Assembly (NCBI GenBank): GCA_028285305.1
Contig: JANQPV010000009.1
Location: 1 to 64,000 of the forward strand
Direction: 5' to 3'
From: Alphaproteobacteria bacterium
GTDB taxonomy: Bacteria > Pseudomonadota > Alphaproteobacteria > SMXP01
Length of the DNA stretch: 64,000 nt
Shown here: positions 1 to 8,705 of the stretch, one piece after another
Position numbering within the stretch: the first letter of the stretch is position 1
Layout of the letters: every line of letters starts with the position of its first letter
The notes under the pieces: generated by a model
Seen by the model: only the letters and a program-made list of their open reading frames with translations
Told to the model about the DNA's origin: nothing
Databases searched by the model: none
Program-made: the position numbers and the translations under genes

Positions 1-6
1 GGGCAT

Positions 7-31
7 GTTTGCTGGCCTCCTCCCAGCAAAC
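7..31. terminator. Hairpin, 9-bp stem, near left edge
   Basis: GTTTGCTGG at 7-15 pairs perfectly with CCAGCAAAC at 23-31 around a 7-nt loop, and one more A-T pair can extend the stem. No T-run follows on either strand, so it is only a possible terminator for the minus-strand genes ending at 197 or for a gene left of the window. The rest of 1-196 shows no gene. Confidence 0.35.
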
Positions 32-196
32 ACTATGAATCACTGTTCGCGAGATTTGTGAATCCCTTATCGATTCCACTTAAACCGGACCTGCTCTAGC
101 CACCTCCTTCGTATCATTGGTAAGAGCGTCTGTGTACTGATGGTGTGTGCTATTTCAAACAGTCTGTTTCGCCGATTTGAGAGTTGGTTGCAGAAG

Positions 197-496
197 CTAT
201 TCGTTAGCCAAACCCTCAATGAGCACGCAGTTGTTGTCCACTGCAGTTCGGCGGAGTCGCTTTAACGGTGCGTAATCGTCGGAGCGATACCAGGCTTCGG
301 CTTGCTCAAGAGTGTCGAACTCGATGAGTACCGGATACGCTGGTTTCCATTGCCCTTCGTGTACCGTAGAGGTGCCACCGACAACCCGGTACTTGCCGCC
401 GTAGCGGGCAACGATCGGGGCGACTTTTACGGAGTATTCCGCGAGTTTTTCGGGATCGTGGACCTCGACATTGTCAAACAAAAAAAATGCACTCAT
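197..496 (-). CDS. DUF1330 family protein
   Basis: A 99-residue protein matching the DUF1330 (dimeric ferredoxin-like alpha/beta barrel) pattern: a strand-rich N-terminus (FFLFDNVEVHDPEKLAEY), then KYRVVGG, then the family-typical VLIEFDTLEQAEAWYRSDDY segment. Members are small cytoplasmic proteins, usually without a proven reaction. I chose the ATG at 496 because AGGAG lies 6 nt upstream; an in-frame GTG at 514 lies further out and includes the ribosome site. It is the last gene of a minus-strand trio behind a secreted protein and a small unknown, divergent from a LysR gene. It may handle a small oxidised metabolite; that is inference. Confidence 0.85.
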   Translation of the reverse strand: MSAFFLFDNVEVHDPEKLAEYSVKVAPIVARYGGKYRVVGGTSTVHEGQWKPAYPVLIEFDTLEQAEAWYRSDDYAPLKRLRRTAVDNNCVLIEGLANE

Positions 497-553
497 TGGT
501 TTCTCCTGTGACAATTATGTGGGCTCATTCGGTTCGGCCCATCGGGCGACGAG

Positions 554-787
554 TCACGCTTCGCGCCAGTAGTCGTTCGCCGCGGCAACAGTTTGGAAAT
601 TCGCGGCCACCACGTGGGATATGGCGATCAGGCTGTCGGCGTTGTCTTCATATGCCGACCTCAGCCGCGTACGGATCTCTTCCGACGGCTGGGCCATTTT
701 CACAGCCGTCCGCGAGAGCTTCACCGCCAAGGCGAAGCCTTCCTCCGGTGTTGCAGTGGTAAGGCTTGGTAGCCAAGGCTCTGTCAT
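554..787 (-). CDS. Small hypothetical protein
   Basis: A 77-residue soluble, mostly helical protein that I do not recognise. The start at 787 is supported by AAAGGAG 7 nt upstream; a longer frame from 808 would include this site. It has no cysteines, signal or membrane segment. The middle (residues about 14-45) reads like a helical hairpin with alternating charged and hydrophobic residues (LAVKLSRTAVKMAQPSEEIR). It lies between the DUF1330 gene (57 nt downstream) and the secreted protein (62 nt upstream), all on one strand, so the three are probably co-transcribed. Confidence 0.7.
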   Translation of the reverse strand: MTEPWLPSLTTATPEEGFALAVKLSRTAVKMAQPSEEIRTRLRSAYEDNADSLIAISHVVAANFQTVAAANDYWREA

Positions 788-849
788 TTCGATTTCTCCT
801 TTCACCAATTGGGGACAAATCCGGCGGTGCGCTTCGCCGCCGGACCCCG

Positions 850-1605
850 CTATTTGTTGACCTTGCCGGGCAAGCTCAAGTCGCCCGACGCGATGTCGAA
901 AACATCAGCGACGCAAAAGAAGGGCGCATGAAGGTTTTCGTTCACCCGTAAGCCGACGGTCACCCCGTCGAAGGCGGCCTCCTCAACGACTGCGATCTCG
1001 TCAAATGGAACCGCAATTTCGATCGTGTCGCTGCCGATTCCAGGCTCCCAACCTGGGCTGTCCAAGAGAATGGGCAGACCCGGCCAAGTTTTGGGCAGAC
1101 GGGGCTTGGTGCCCTCGGGAATGTCGATCACCTTCAGTGCATCGGGGCCGCAGGCTTCGTCGGGCCCCAGAACGACCCAGTGGCTGTGCCAAACATCTCC
1201 GTCGTTGGTGAAGATTCCATCGCCGTTCTCGTCGAAAAGAGGCGTGTCGTCGAAATCGGGGTGAGAGGCGACCGCGAGTGCGAGAATGCCGGCACCGCGT
1301 TCGAATCCCACCTCAAAAGGATCAATGGTCGTTGGCCAGACATAGGCGAAGCCTTCACTGCCAGCAACTTTGCCGGAGGGCGTCGGCAGTGTCTTTCCGG
1401 CCGCGGCCGACACTCCCATGTGGAAAAGCGCGACTCTGTCTTTCGTGGTGATCTTTGCGTGGATGATGTCGAAAGAGGCGGTTACGGCCTCTGATTGAGA
1501 ACCGGTGATCCCGCCGGATGACGGCTCGTGGGCCAAGGAGGCCGACGACGTAAGCCACGTTGCTAAGATGTAAGCGGCGAAGACGGAAGCAGTTTTGGAC
1601 GGCAT
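850..1605 (-). CDS. Secreted protein of unknown function
   Basis: A 251-residue protein with a clear Sec signal: a basic start, a hydrophobic run (VFAAYILATWLTSSASLAH) and an Ala-rich cleavage region near residue 26. The mature part is beta-rich. It carries an acidic loop DENGDGIFTNDGD around residues 140-152 that resembles a calcium-binding loop, followed by WHSHWV. Two cysteines (EACGPD and FFCVAD) could form a disulfide. AAAGGAGG precedes the ATG at 1605. I do not recognise the family; ethylbenzene-dehydrogenase-like haem or extracellular binding domains are possible by general look only. First gene of the minus-strand trio divergent from the LysR gene. Confidence 0.75.
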   Translation of the reverse strand: MPSKTASVFAAYILATWLTSSASLAHEPSSGGITGSQSEAVTASFDIIHAKITTKDRVALFHMGVSAAAGKTLPTPSGKVAGSEGFAYVWPTTIDPFEVGFERGAGILALAVASHPDFDDTPLFDENGDGIFTNDGDVWHSHWVVLGPDEACGPDALKVIDIPEGTKPRLPKTWPGLPILLDSPGWEPGIGSDTIEIAVPFDEIAVVEEAAFDGVTVGLRVNENLHAPFFCVADVFDIASGDLSLPGKVNK

Positions 1606-1787
1606 TTCATATGCCTCCTTTCTCAAGGAAACGAGGTGGGCATGCCATGCGGCGATGAGGTCGTCGATCCGCAGTAGGGCAAACGATGGTTTGTTGCCTT
1701 TCCGCCGTGGCGATAGCTAAGCTAGCTGTTCTAAGCTGCCGTATGTAGCTGGCTAAATTCGAAAATATTGTTCGGGGATATCGAACG
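1606..1787. promoter_or_regulatory. Divergent intergenic region, LysR target candidate
   Basis: This 182-bp gap separates the LysR gene from the secreted-protein trio. It holds a cluster of AGCT-containing repeats around 1710-1755 (TAGCTAAGCTAGCT, then TAGCTGGCTA) and, close to the LysR start, an inverted repeat TTCGA...TCGAA at about 1758-1785. LysR-type proteins usually bind dyads in such divergent regions, so this is the expected operator location. The exact site is not proven. Confidence 0.35.
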
Positions 1788-2708
1788 GTGTTGAAGCTGG
1801 AAGGCATGGAAACGTTCGTCGCGATCGTTCAAGCGGGTTCTATCAGCGAAGCGGCGCGGCGATTGTCGCTTTCGAAATCTGTGGTAAGTGGCCGGCTGGC
1901 CGAACTTGAAGCTCGGCTCGGTGCCCGCTTGCTGCACCGCTCGACCCGAAAGCTCACGCTCACCGAAGAAGGTGCGGCCTTTTATGAAACGGCAGCTCGA
2001 ATCTCGCACGAACTTGCCGATGCTACTGCGGCCATCGCCGAACGCACGGGCGATCTTGTCGGCCCATTGCGAGTCGCTGCGCCGATGAGTTTTGGAACAA
2101 TGCATCTGGGGCCTGCACTTTATCCTTTTCTTAACCGGCATCCACGCATCAACCTTCTGCTCGATCTGAATGACCGAATGACCGATGTCGTTGGCGAAGG
2201 TTTTGACCTGGTTGTACGCATTGGCAAATTGGCCGATTCGAGACTGATTGCGCGCAAGCTGTGTAGCAGTCGACGCTGTGTTGTATTGAGCCCCTCCTAT
2301 GCGGCGGAACACGGCATGCCGCGGACTGTGGCCGACCTCGAAAGGCACCAGGCAATTACTTATACAAACATGCGTGTTTACGACGAGTGGCAATTTGTGC
2401 GTGAAAGGCGTACTTTTGGGGTGCGGGTGAAGAATGCTCTGCAAGTCAATAACGGCGTTGTTCAACGTGAGGCTGTTGCGGCCGGGCTTGGGATTGCGAT
2501 GTTGCCGACATTTATCGCGAGCGAGGCGGTCAAAGAGGGACGCTTAGTGGCAGCGCCATTGGAAGCTGAGCCAATCGAAGATACGATCTACGCGATCTAT
2601 TCGCCGAACCAGCACCTGGCCACTAAGGTTCGGGCCCTCGTCGATCACTTGCGCACCGTCTTTCGTGATCCGCCCTATTGGGATGCAGAGATGGGCGGCG
2701 TCACTTGA
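1788..2708 (+). CDS. LysR-type transcriptional regulator
   Basis: A 306-residue regulator. Residues 1-62 form the LysR winged helix-turn-helix (FVAIVQAGSISEAARRL, then the recognition helix SVVSGRLAELEARLGARLL and wing HRSTRKLTLTEEG). Residues about 90-295 are the periplasmic-binding-like effector domain (GPLRVAAPMSFGTMHLGP). It belongs to the subgroup that often controls short adjacent operons in answer to small aromatic or redox metabolites; the ligand cannot be read here. The start is a GTG at 1788; an ATG at 1806 would remove six residues. The natural target is the divergent trio on the minus strand, plus autoregulation. Confidence 0.92.
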   Translation: MLKLEGMETFVAIVQAGSISEAARRLSLSKSVVSGRLAELEARLGARLLHRSTRKLTLTEEGAAFYETAARISHELADATAAIAERTGDLVGPLRVAAPMSFGTMHLGPALYPFLNRHPRINLLLDLNDRMTDVVGEGFDLVVRIGKLADSRLIARKLCSSRRCVVLSPSYAAEHGMPRTVADLERHQAITYTNMRVYDEWQFVRERRTFGVRVKNALQVNNGVVQREAVAAGLGIAMLPTFIASEAVKEGRLVAAPLEAEPIEDTIYAIYSPNQHLATKVRALVDHLRTVFRDPPYWDAEMGGVT

Positions 2709-2826
2709 GCGAGAATTGCCACGTTACGGATGCCTCTGCCGATATTGTCAGGGAGGCTTTGCAATTTGTCCAAGACTCTGAGGACCGAACCGCTGCCTGA
2801 AAAAATGGTGCGTGGGGCCAGGCGAG

Positions 2827-3648
2827 ATGAGTGAACTCGGTTCTCTTGTCCCCTTCTTGCCAGTGCTGTTTCTCGCGGCGATCGGTGCGGGATTGATTGC
2901 CGGTCTCTTAGGGGCAGGCGGCGGTATCGTCATTGTGCCGATCCTCTACTACGTGATGGGAGGAATGGAAGTGGCCGATGCCGTCCGTATGCACACGGCA
3001 GTCGGGACATCACTAGCCGTCATCATCGCCACGTCCTCAAGCTCTGTATACAGTCACTATCGGCAAAAGGCCGTGGATGTTGCCGTCTTGCGCGACTGGG
3101 GGCCGCTTTTGATTGGAGGCGCCATTCTGGGCACGGTGCTTGCCAGGATCCTGTCAGCCGACTTGCTCACACTGGTGTTTGGCCTGTTCGCACTTTTGTT
3201 CGCGGTTCAGATGGGCCTGGATGCTCAATTCCAAAGTCGATCCAGCCGCTTACCGACCGGCTCCTTGAAGTGCTTTCTTGTCGGAGGGAATGGTCTGATC
3301 TCGGCCCTCTTGGGCATCGGCGGGGGTATGATCGGGGTGACGACCCTTATGTATTACGGGTATTCGATTCACCGCGCGATTGCGACGGCGGCGGGCTTTG
3401 GGCTGCTGATCAGTCTGCCGGGCGCCGCCGGGTTCATGATCGCAGGCTGGGGTGAGCCAGGGCGGCTTGCGGGCTCGTTGGGCTTTGTGAATACTGGGCT
3501 GTTTCTATCCGTCGCTCCTCTTACGGTACTCTCGGCGCCGGCGGGAGCCAGTTTGGCTCACCGGTTCGACAGAACATCCTTAAGGCGTATCTTCGCCGTT
3601 CTGATGGGGATCATCGCGATCCAAATGATTACGGATGTTTTACTCTAA
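2827..3648 (+). CDS. TauE/SafE (TSUP) family membrane transporter
   Basis: A 273-residue inner-membrane protein with about eight membrane segments in two homologous halves. Each half carries the glycine-rich family signature: IAGLLGAGGGIVIVPIL near the N-terminus and LLGIGGGMIGVTTLMYYG near residue 165. TSUP proteins export or import sulfur-containing or small organic anions such as sulfite, sulfoacetate or thiosulfate; the substrate is not evident. I take the ATG at 2827; a GTG at 2812 is an alternative with no better ribosome site. It follows the LysR gene by about 120 bp on the same strand. Confidence 0.88.
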   Translation: MSELGSLVPFLPVLFLAAIGAGLIAGLLGAGGGIVIVPILYYVMGGMEVADAVRMHTAVGTSLAVIIATSSSSVYSHYRQKAVDVAVLRDWGPLLIGGAILGTVLARILSADLLTLVFGLFALLFAVQMGLDAQFQSRSSRLPTGSLKCFLVGGNGLISALLGIGGGMIGVTTLMYYGYSIHRAIATAAGFGLLISLPGAAGFMIAGWGEPGRLAGSLGFVNTGLFLSVAPLTVLSAPAGASLAHRFDRTSLRRIFAVLMGIIAIQMITDVLL

Positions 3649-3722
3649 TTCCGCATGGTCACAAAACTGCCACTCCGGATGCATATTCCTTCGTTCCGGC
3701 TTCCCTAAGAAAGGCTTCCTCC

Positions 3723-5903
3723 ATGACTACACGCAGTCCTCTTTACAAGTCGATGTACCGGCCAAAGGTATTGGTGATCGTCGCGATGTCGCTCATCTTT
3801 GCTTCAACGAGTTTCGCAAACTCACCCGACTTAAAACGTGTCATGTTGTCGAGCGGCGGGGTGGGCTATTTCGAATATGAAGCTGAAGTAGATGGGGATA
3901 CCGAACTTGAGCTTTCCGTGCGTCTGGACCAGGTGGACGATGTGCTCAAGAGCATCGTCATTTATGACGATAAAGGGGGTGTGGGAACGATCCGACTACA
4001 AAGTCAGGCGTCACTTGACGAGATCTTTCGCGAGTTGCCCTTTGGTCCGGAAAGTCTTTCGAGTATGGACCGGATGCTCTCCGCAATGAAAGGCGCTGAA
4101 GTTCAGACAGAGGGGCCGCGCCGATTGACCGGCCGGATCGCGAGTGTCGTGAAGGAAACGGAGCGGACCGATGAAGGGCTGGCCGTTACGCGGCACCGGG
4201 TCGGCCTCATTACCGAAAGTGGTCTTCAGCACTTCATCTTGGAAAATGCGCAAACCGTGAAGTTTACCGATACGGATCTGGATGCCCGCATCAAGTCTGC
4301 CTTGGAAAAGATGGCAGACCGCTCAGCTCAAGACAACCGTACGCTGATTATCCGTTCGCCGGGAACCGAAAAGCGAAAGCTCACCGTCGGCTATGTGGCG
4401 GAAGTGCCTTTGTGGAAAGCCTCCTATCGGCTTATCTTGCCGCGCGCGGAAGCAGCCACCGAAGACAAGGAATCCGCCAAAGCCCGCATCCAAGGTTGGG
4501 CGGTTGTGGACAATGCCTCCAGTCAGGATTGGCAGGATGTGGAGCTCAAATTGACGTCGGGAAATCCTGTCACTTTTCGACAGGCGCTGTATGCCACCTA
4601 TTACGTGGATCGCCCCGAGGTGCCGCTCGAAGTCATGGGAAAGATTCTGCCCAATCCGGACGAAGGTGCGATCTCGGGTGATGAGTTGCGCCGCGAACAG
4701 GACCGGGCAAGACAGCTCGGCCGGATGCGGGATGCAGAAGGATTTGCGATGGCCGCGCCCGCTATGGAAAAGGCGATGGACGAGGTCCCGCAATCTGTGA
4801 ATTCTCTCGGTTCCGGCAACCTCTTCTTTGGCGGCAGCGATGTTGAGGAAAAGGCAGCGAGTGCGGAAAGCGCGGCGCAAATTGAGTTTGCCTTCGCCGA
4901 GAATATGAGTGTTGAGAATGGCCAGTCGCTCGTCGTTCCGATCATTGACCGGAAGATTCCAGCCGAACGCGTCTATGTATACGACCCCAAGCAACTGAAC
5001 GCAGTGGGCATCACCCATCGTCCCTTTGCTTCCGTTCGTTTGATGAACGACAGTTCGACGTCTCTGCCTCCGGGTGCGCTTACGCTTTACGAGACAGACG
5101 ACAAAGGGATCGCCTCCTTCATCGGCGATGCGCAGATGAAGACCTTGCCCAAAGGGGAAAAGCGGTTTGTCTCCTATGCGCTCGATGAAAAGACTTTCGT
5201 GGATAGCGAATATAAGGACCAGCCCGATCAGATTGTCCTTGCCAAGCTCTCGGATGGCTTTTTGATCCAAGAGAAAGTCAACAATTATAAGTATACGTAC
5301 GACCTGAAGGCGCCGGAGGAGGAACCGCGCCACCTTATTCTTGTGGTTGAAGACGGGCGGGGGGAGTTCGACAATTCCGACAAGCTGTCCTACGAAAAGG
5401 CGCAAAGCGATCACCGGATCGGGGTTGACCTTGAGGCGGGAGAACAAAAGTCGGTTGAGCTTAACTTTAGGCAAACCACGTCGACCCGGACCAGATTCCT
5501 AGACATCAATCTCAATCAATTGGGGCTCTTGTTCAAAAACGTGCCCCTCGGTCCCGAACTCAAGAAGGTGGTCGATAAGATTACGCAACTCAAAAAAGAT
5601 ATCAGCGCTGCAGATCAGACGATGGCACAAGCGCGCCGGACAATTGATGGCGTGTACAAGGAGCAAGAGCGGATTCGCGAGAACATAAAAGCGCTGCATC
5701 AAGGGGCATCGACGGATATCTATAAGCGCTATCTTGCGAAGTTAGACACCCAAGAAAACGAGTTGGAGCGGCTGAATACTCAGATCGCGGCCGCGCAAAC
5801 CAAACGCGCATCGACCCAACGGGAGCTGGAAGACCTTATCCGATCGCTCGATTTCGAAATTCGCGACGGCAGAGTGGTGCGCAGCAATCAGAAGAAAATC
5901 TAA
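3723..5903 (+). CDS. DUF4139-containing periplasmic protein
   Basis: A 726-residue exported protein. Residues about 12-33 form a signal peptide (PKVLVIVAMSLIFASTSFANS). The central part, roughly residues 200-600, has the beta-rich DUF4139 pattern, with a strand such as KRKLTVGYVAEVPLWKASYR leading into it. A Gly/Met/Glu-rich linker lies around 330-385. The C-terminal 110 residues are strongly heptad-patterned (ITQLKKDISAADQTMAQARR; ELERLNTQIAAAQ), indicating a coiled coil. Related proteins (MuiA-like and others) are poorly characterised envelope proteins. An MscS-type channel gene follows by about 70 bp, so a joint role in envelope stress is plausible but unproven. Confidence 0.85.
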   Translation: MTTRSPLYKSMYRPKVLVIVAMSLIFASTSFANSPDLKRVMLSSGGVGYFEYEAEVDGDTELELSVRLDQVDDVLKSIVIYDDKGGVGTIRLQSQASLDEIFRELPFGPESLSSMDRMLSAMKGAEVQTEGPRRLTGRIASVVKETERTDEGLAVTRHRVGLITESGLQHFILENAQTVKFTDTDLDARIKSALEKMADRSAQDNRTLIIRSPGTEKRKLTVGYVAEVPLWKASYRLILPRAEAATEDKESAKARIQGWAVVDNASSQDWQDVELKLTSGNPVTFRQALYATYYVDRPEVPLEVMGKILPNPDEGAISGDELRREQDRARQLGRMRDAEGFAMAAPAMEKAMDEVPQSVNSLGSGNLFFGGSDVEEKAASAESAAQIEFAFAENMSVENGQSLVVPIIDRKIPAERVYVYDPKQLNAVGITHRPFASVRLMNDSSTSLPPGALTLYETDDKGIASFIGDAQMKTLPKGEKRFVSYALDEKTFVDSEYKDQPDQIVLAKLSDGFLIQEKVNNYKYTYDLKAPEEEPRHLILVVEDGRGEFDNSDKLSYEKAQSDHRIGVDLEAGEQKSVELNFRQTTSTRTRFLDINLNQLGLLFKNVPLGPELKKVVDKITQLKKDISAADQTMAQARRTIDGVYKEQERIRENIKALHQGASTDIYKRYLAKLDTQENELERLNTQIAAAQTKRASTQRELEDLIRSLDFEIRDGRVVRSNQKKI

Positions 5904-5975
5904 TCTTGGAAACACCAGCCCAACCGCTCTGACACGCTATACTGGTTCCACCGATTCGAACTTAGGTAAGAGGCT

Positions 5976-7352
5976 ATGGAGCCAACGGAAGAGGAAACGG
6001 CGCCCGCCGGCTCGGCCCTCGAAGATCTTCTCCTCGTGGAGGATGCCCGCGAACTCGCCCTGAACTTGTGGGCCTGGGCTCAAGAAAGTTTGCTCACAGT
6101 CGAGGTGGCGATCCAGGTTGGCCTCATCGCAGGGGCGCTCGTGCCTGCTGCGCTCTTCGGGCCGCGCCTGAGAGATCTGATCGCGACCCAGCTCACCAAA
6201 CGCATGCCTCATGAGAGCCTGCGACGGGTGAGTAATGCGGCTTCGATCATAGCTACGCCTATCGCACTCTATCTTTCGTTGACGATCTTTCGGGTCGTGC
6301 TCGGCAGCACCGGATCTTCGGTGCGTTTGCTCGAAGCTGCGATCAGCCTGCTGACGGCGTGGATTGTCATTCGTCTGGTCACGCTTATCATCCGTTCGCC
6401 GTTTTGGTCCCGGGTGGCCTTTTATGTGGCGTGGCCGATTGCGGCGCTCGACGCCTTCGGCGTTCTCAACAATGTTGTGGAACAAATGCAGGCGCTGGCG
6501 ATCCCCATTGGGGAATCGTCCGGAGGCGAACCCGTTGACATCAGTCTGTTCGACATTGTCCGAGCGCTCGTTTACTTCGGAGCGCTGTTTTGGGGGGCGA
6601 ACTTCATTGGGTCGCTTCTCCAGAAACAGATCGAGTCGGTTGAAGAACTGACCCCGTCTCTCAAAGCGCTCATTGTCAAGATCGTCAATATTGCTTTGCC
6701 GATTGTTGCGCTTTTGATCGCATTGCAGCTGGTCGGCTTCAACTTGGCGACGCTAGCGATCTTTAGCGGGGCGGTGGGGCTCGGCATTGGCCTTGGGCTG
6801 CAACAACTGGTGAGCAACTTCATTGCCGGCTTCACGCTGATTGCGGATAAGTCCATAAAGCCCGGCGATGTCATCGAAATCGACGATACGTTTGGCTGGG
6901 TCACATCGATGCAAGCGCGCTACACCGCCATCAGAACGCGCGACGGGACCGAGCACCTCATCCCCAATGATCAGTTTATTACTGACGGCGTCATCAATTG
7001 GTCGCGGTCTGACAAAGTTGTGCGTCTCCACGCGCCTTTTGGGGTGTCTTATGGCACCAAAGATCTGCGTCACATCCAGGAGCTGGCAAAGGAGGCGGCC
7101 AAAAGCGTTTCCCGTGTGGTGGAGCGTCCATCGCCTGTTTGCAATGTGATGGAGTTTGGCGACAACTCGGTTAACTTCGACCTGCGGTTTTGGATTACGG
7201 ATCCGTCGAACGGGATGTCCAACGTGCGCAGTGACGTTTACCTCGCGCTGTGGGATAGCTTGATGGAGCACAACATTGAAATCCCGTTCCCGCAACGGGA
7301 TCTCCATGTGAAGTCGTGGTCGCCAGAGATCGCCTTGCCTCAGCGTGTTTAA
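5976..7352 (+). CDS. MscS-family mechanosensitive channel
   Basis: A 458-residue inner-membrane protein. Five or so membrane segments precede the pore helix, which has the glycine/alanine-rich MscS pattern (FSGAVGLGIGLGLQQLVSNF, about residues 266-285). The beta domain follows (DKSIKPGDVIEIDDTFGWV and IPNDQFITDGVINWS), then the alpha/beta cage domain ending PFPQRDLHV. This is a medium-sized MscS homolog with extra N-terminal helices, like MscM/YbdG-type channels. It would release solutes at hypo-osmotic shock. It lies between the DUF4139 gene and a small membrane protein, all on the plus strand. Confidence 0.93.
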   Translation: MEPTEEETAPAGSALEDLLLVEDARELALNLWAWAQESLLTVEVAIQVGLIAGALVPAALFGPRLRDLIATQLTKRMPHESLRRVSNAASIIATPIALYLSLTIFRVVLGSTGSSVRLLEAAISLLTAWIVIRLVTLIIRSPFWSRVAFYVAWPIAALDAFGVLNNVVEQMQALAIPIGESSGGEPVDISLFDIVRALVYFGALFWGANFIGSLLQKQIESVEELTPSLKALIVKIVNIALPIVALLIALQLVGFNLATLAIFSGAVGLGIGLGLQQLVSNFIAGFTLIADKSIKPGDVIEIDDTFGWVTSMQARYTAIRTRDGTEHLIPNDQFITDGVINWSRSDKVVRLHAPFGVSYGTKDLRHIQELAKEAAKSVSRVVERPSPVCNVMEFGDNSVNFDLRFWITDPSNGMSNVRSDVYLALWDSLMEHNIEIPFPQRDLHVKSWSPEIALPQRV

Positions 7353-7421
7353 GCGTTGATTGTACAATTCCGCTGGGTTGTACTAGGTGAAACCAGTAAC
7401 CGGTGGTGCAAGGAGAACTCG

Positions 7422-8012
7422 GTGAGTTGGGAACTTGTCTTTGATCTTAAAGACCAAGGTTTTCCAGCCTGGGGGACGTTTTGGTTCTTGTCGGTTCTTT
7501 TTGCGATGGGCGTGTTCATATGGGTTTTCCATCAAAAATTGGAATTGCTCAACGCAAAACTGCGCGAGTTTGCCCCCGCAGTTGTAGGGCGTGCGCTGGA
7601 TTCGGTTCGTTGGGCGCAGCCATCGGAAAGATTGGTTGGCATTCTATTTGTCTTCGTTTCGATATTTTTGACGAGCGTGTTTGGGCTGCTTGTTTATGGA
7701 AAGTACATGTCTTTGGAACGTGCTTATGATGAAATGACCTACAGTGTCGTTGAAGGAATCGTCGGGGACTTTCGTCCGGCTTCGCTTTGCGCAGATGGCG
7801 AATGGAGCGCGAGCACCAGTGCGACACCGGACGAGAATGAACCCACTACTGAGTCTTTTGTGATTGGGAATGAAAAGTTCGTATACGCGGACAATTATAT
7901 GAACACTGCCTTTCGTACTACGAGCGCCTGTGGCGGTCCCATTCGCGAAGGCTTGTACGCGAGGGCATGGCACCATGAAGGTGTCATCATCCGCTTAGAA
8001 ATTAGGAAATAG
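7422..8012 (+). CDS. Hypothetical membrane protein
   Basis: A 196-residue protein I do not recognise. It has two probable membrane helices: residues about 15-35 (WFLSVLFAMGVFIWVF) and about 70-95 (LVGILFVFVSIFLTSVFGLLVY). A C-terminal soluble domain of roughly 100 residues follows, with two cysteines (SLCADG, SACGGP) and a beta-rich end. The GTG at 7422 is chosen because AAGGAG lies just upstream; an upstream in-frame start at 7356 would nearly abut mscS. It is probably co-transcribed with the channel gene, 69 bp upstream. The soluble part is likely periplasmic, by charge pattern only. Confidence 0.7.
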   Translation: MSWELVFDLKDQGFPAWGTFWFLSVLFAMGVFIWVFHQKLELLNAKLREFAPAVVGRALDSVRWAQPSERLVGILFVFVSIFLTSVFGLLVYGKYMSLERAYDEMTYSVVEGIVGDFRPASLCADGEWSASTSATPDENEPTTESFVIGNEKFVYADNYMNTAFRTTSACGGPIREGLYARAWHHEGVIIRLEIRK

Positions 8013-8035
8013 CTGGACTCTAGGGCTTGTTCAAA

Positions 8036-8611
8036 TTAGTTGTCGCCGCCCAAGGCGCCAGTGACAACACTTTGCATAGCCTTCAGGTTCTCTTCCGTAG
8101 GCGGTAGACCGACGCTGCGCAGAAACGCCTCTCCGAAAAGCGCCGATCCGACGAGAAAGACGTTGAGCGCGGCGATGCGAACTTTTGCTTCTGAGTGTTC
8201 GTGACCCGCCGATTCTGCAAATTGATCGGATAAATCTTCGAACATGCCTTGGCCGCGGCTTTTCCACCCCATTTGCGACAACCACATGGCCAGGGCCGCA
8301 TATCCTTTTTGCCGGTATTTTTGGTCCAAAAGTTGGGCCACGGCGCCTAAGTCCAACTGGTTTGATTCAGTAGATGTCACCGCCTTTAGCTCGGTCTTCA
8401 TCTGCCTTCCGGCATGAGAAAGAAGTGCTTTCATCAGGCCCATGCGATTGCCAAAATGATAGTGAATGGCCGCGTCGGTCATGTCCAATTCACGTGCAAT
8501 TGTTTGCACCCGTACGGCATCGGGACCGCCCGAAATCAAGTGTTTTTCGGCAGCTTCCAAAATGAGCCTGCGGGCTTGTTCAGCGGGAAGCCGCTTCTTT
8601 ACGCGTTTCAA
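8036..8611 (-). CDS. TetR/AcrR-family regulator
   Basis: A 191-residue repressor. The N-terminal 60 residues form the TetR helix-turn-helix (ARRLILEAAEKHLISGGPDA, then VQTIARELDMTDAAIHYHFGN). The rest is a helical ligand domain with no close match I can name. It is divergent from an alpha/beta hydrolase gene, and the 94-bp gap between them contains a perfect 34-bp palindrome. The arrangement predicts that it represses both itself and the hydrolase until a ligand, perhaps the hydrolase substrate, is bound. Confidence 0.92.
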   Translation of the reverse strand: MKRVKKRLPAEQARRLILEAAEKHLISGGPDAVRVQTIARELDMTDAAIHYHFGNRMGLMKALLSHAGRQMKTELKAVTSTESNQLDLGAVAQLLDQKYRQKGYAALAMWLSQMGWKSRGQGMFEDLSDQFAESAGHEHSEAKVRIAALNVFLVGSALFGEAFLRSVGLPPTEENLKAMQSVVTGALGGDN

Positions 8612-8635
8612 CTTCGTCTCCCATTCAAAAGTCTG

Positions 8636-8669
8636 GACTCTTAACTTAGACTAGTCTAAGTTAAGAGTC
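8636..8669. promoter_or_regulatory. Perfect 34-bp palindrome, TetR operator
   Basis: The half-site GACTCTTAACTTAGACT (8636-8652) is followed directly by its exact reverse complement (8653-8669), with no central spacer. It lies 25 bp from the start of the TetR gene and 36 bp from the start of the hydrolase gene. TetR-type repressors bind such palindromes, and the length would admit two dimers. It could also form a long hairpin in RNA, but its place between two divergent starts argues for an operator. Confidence 0.85.
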
Positions 8670-8705
8670 TGTGATCAAGAATTTCAGATTGAAGAGGTTG
8701 GCGCA

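Noticed and set aside
4323-5474. Long minus-strand frame of 383 codons opposite the DUF4139 gene
   Set aside because: It is a shadow of a clearly homologous plus-strand gene with no signal or family look of its own.
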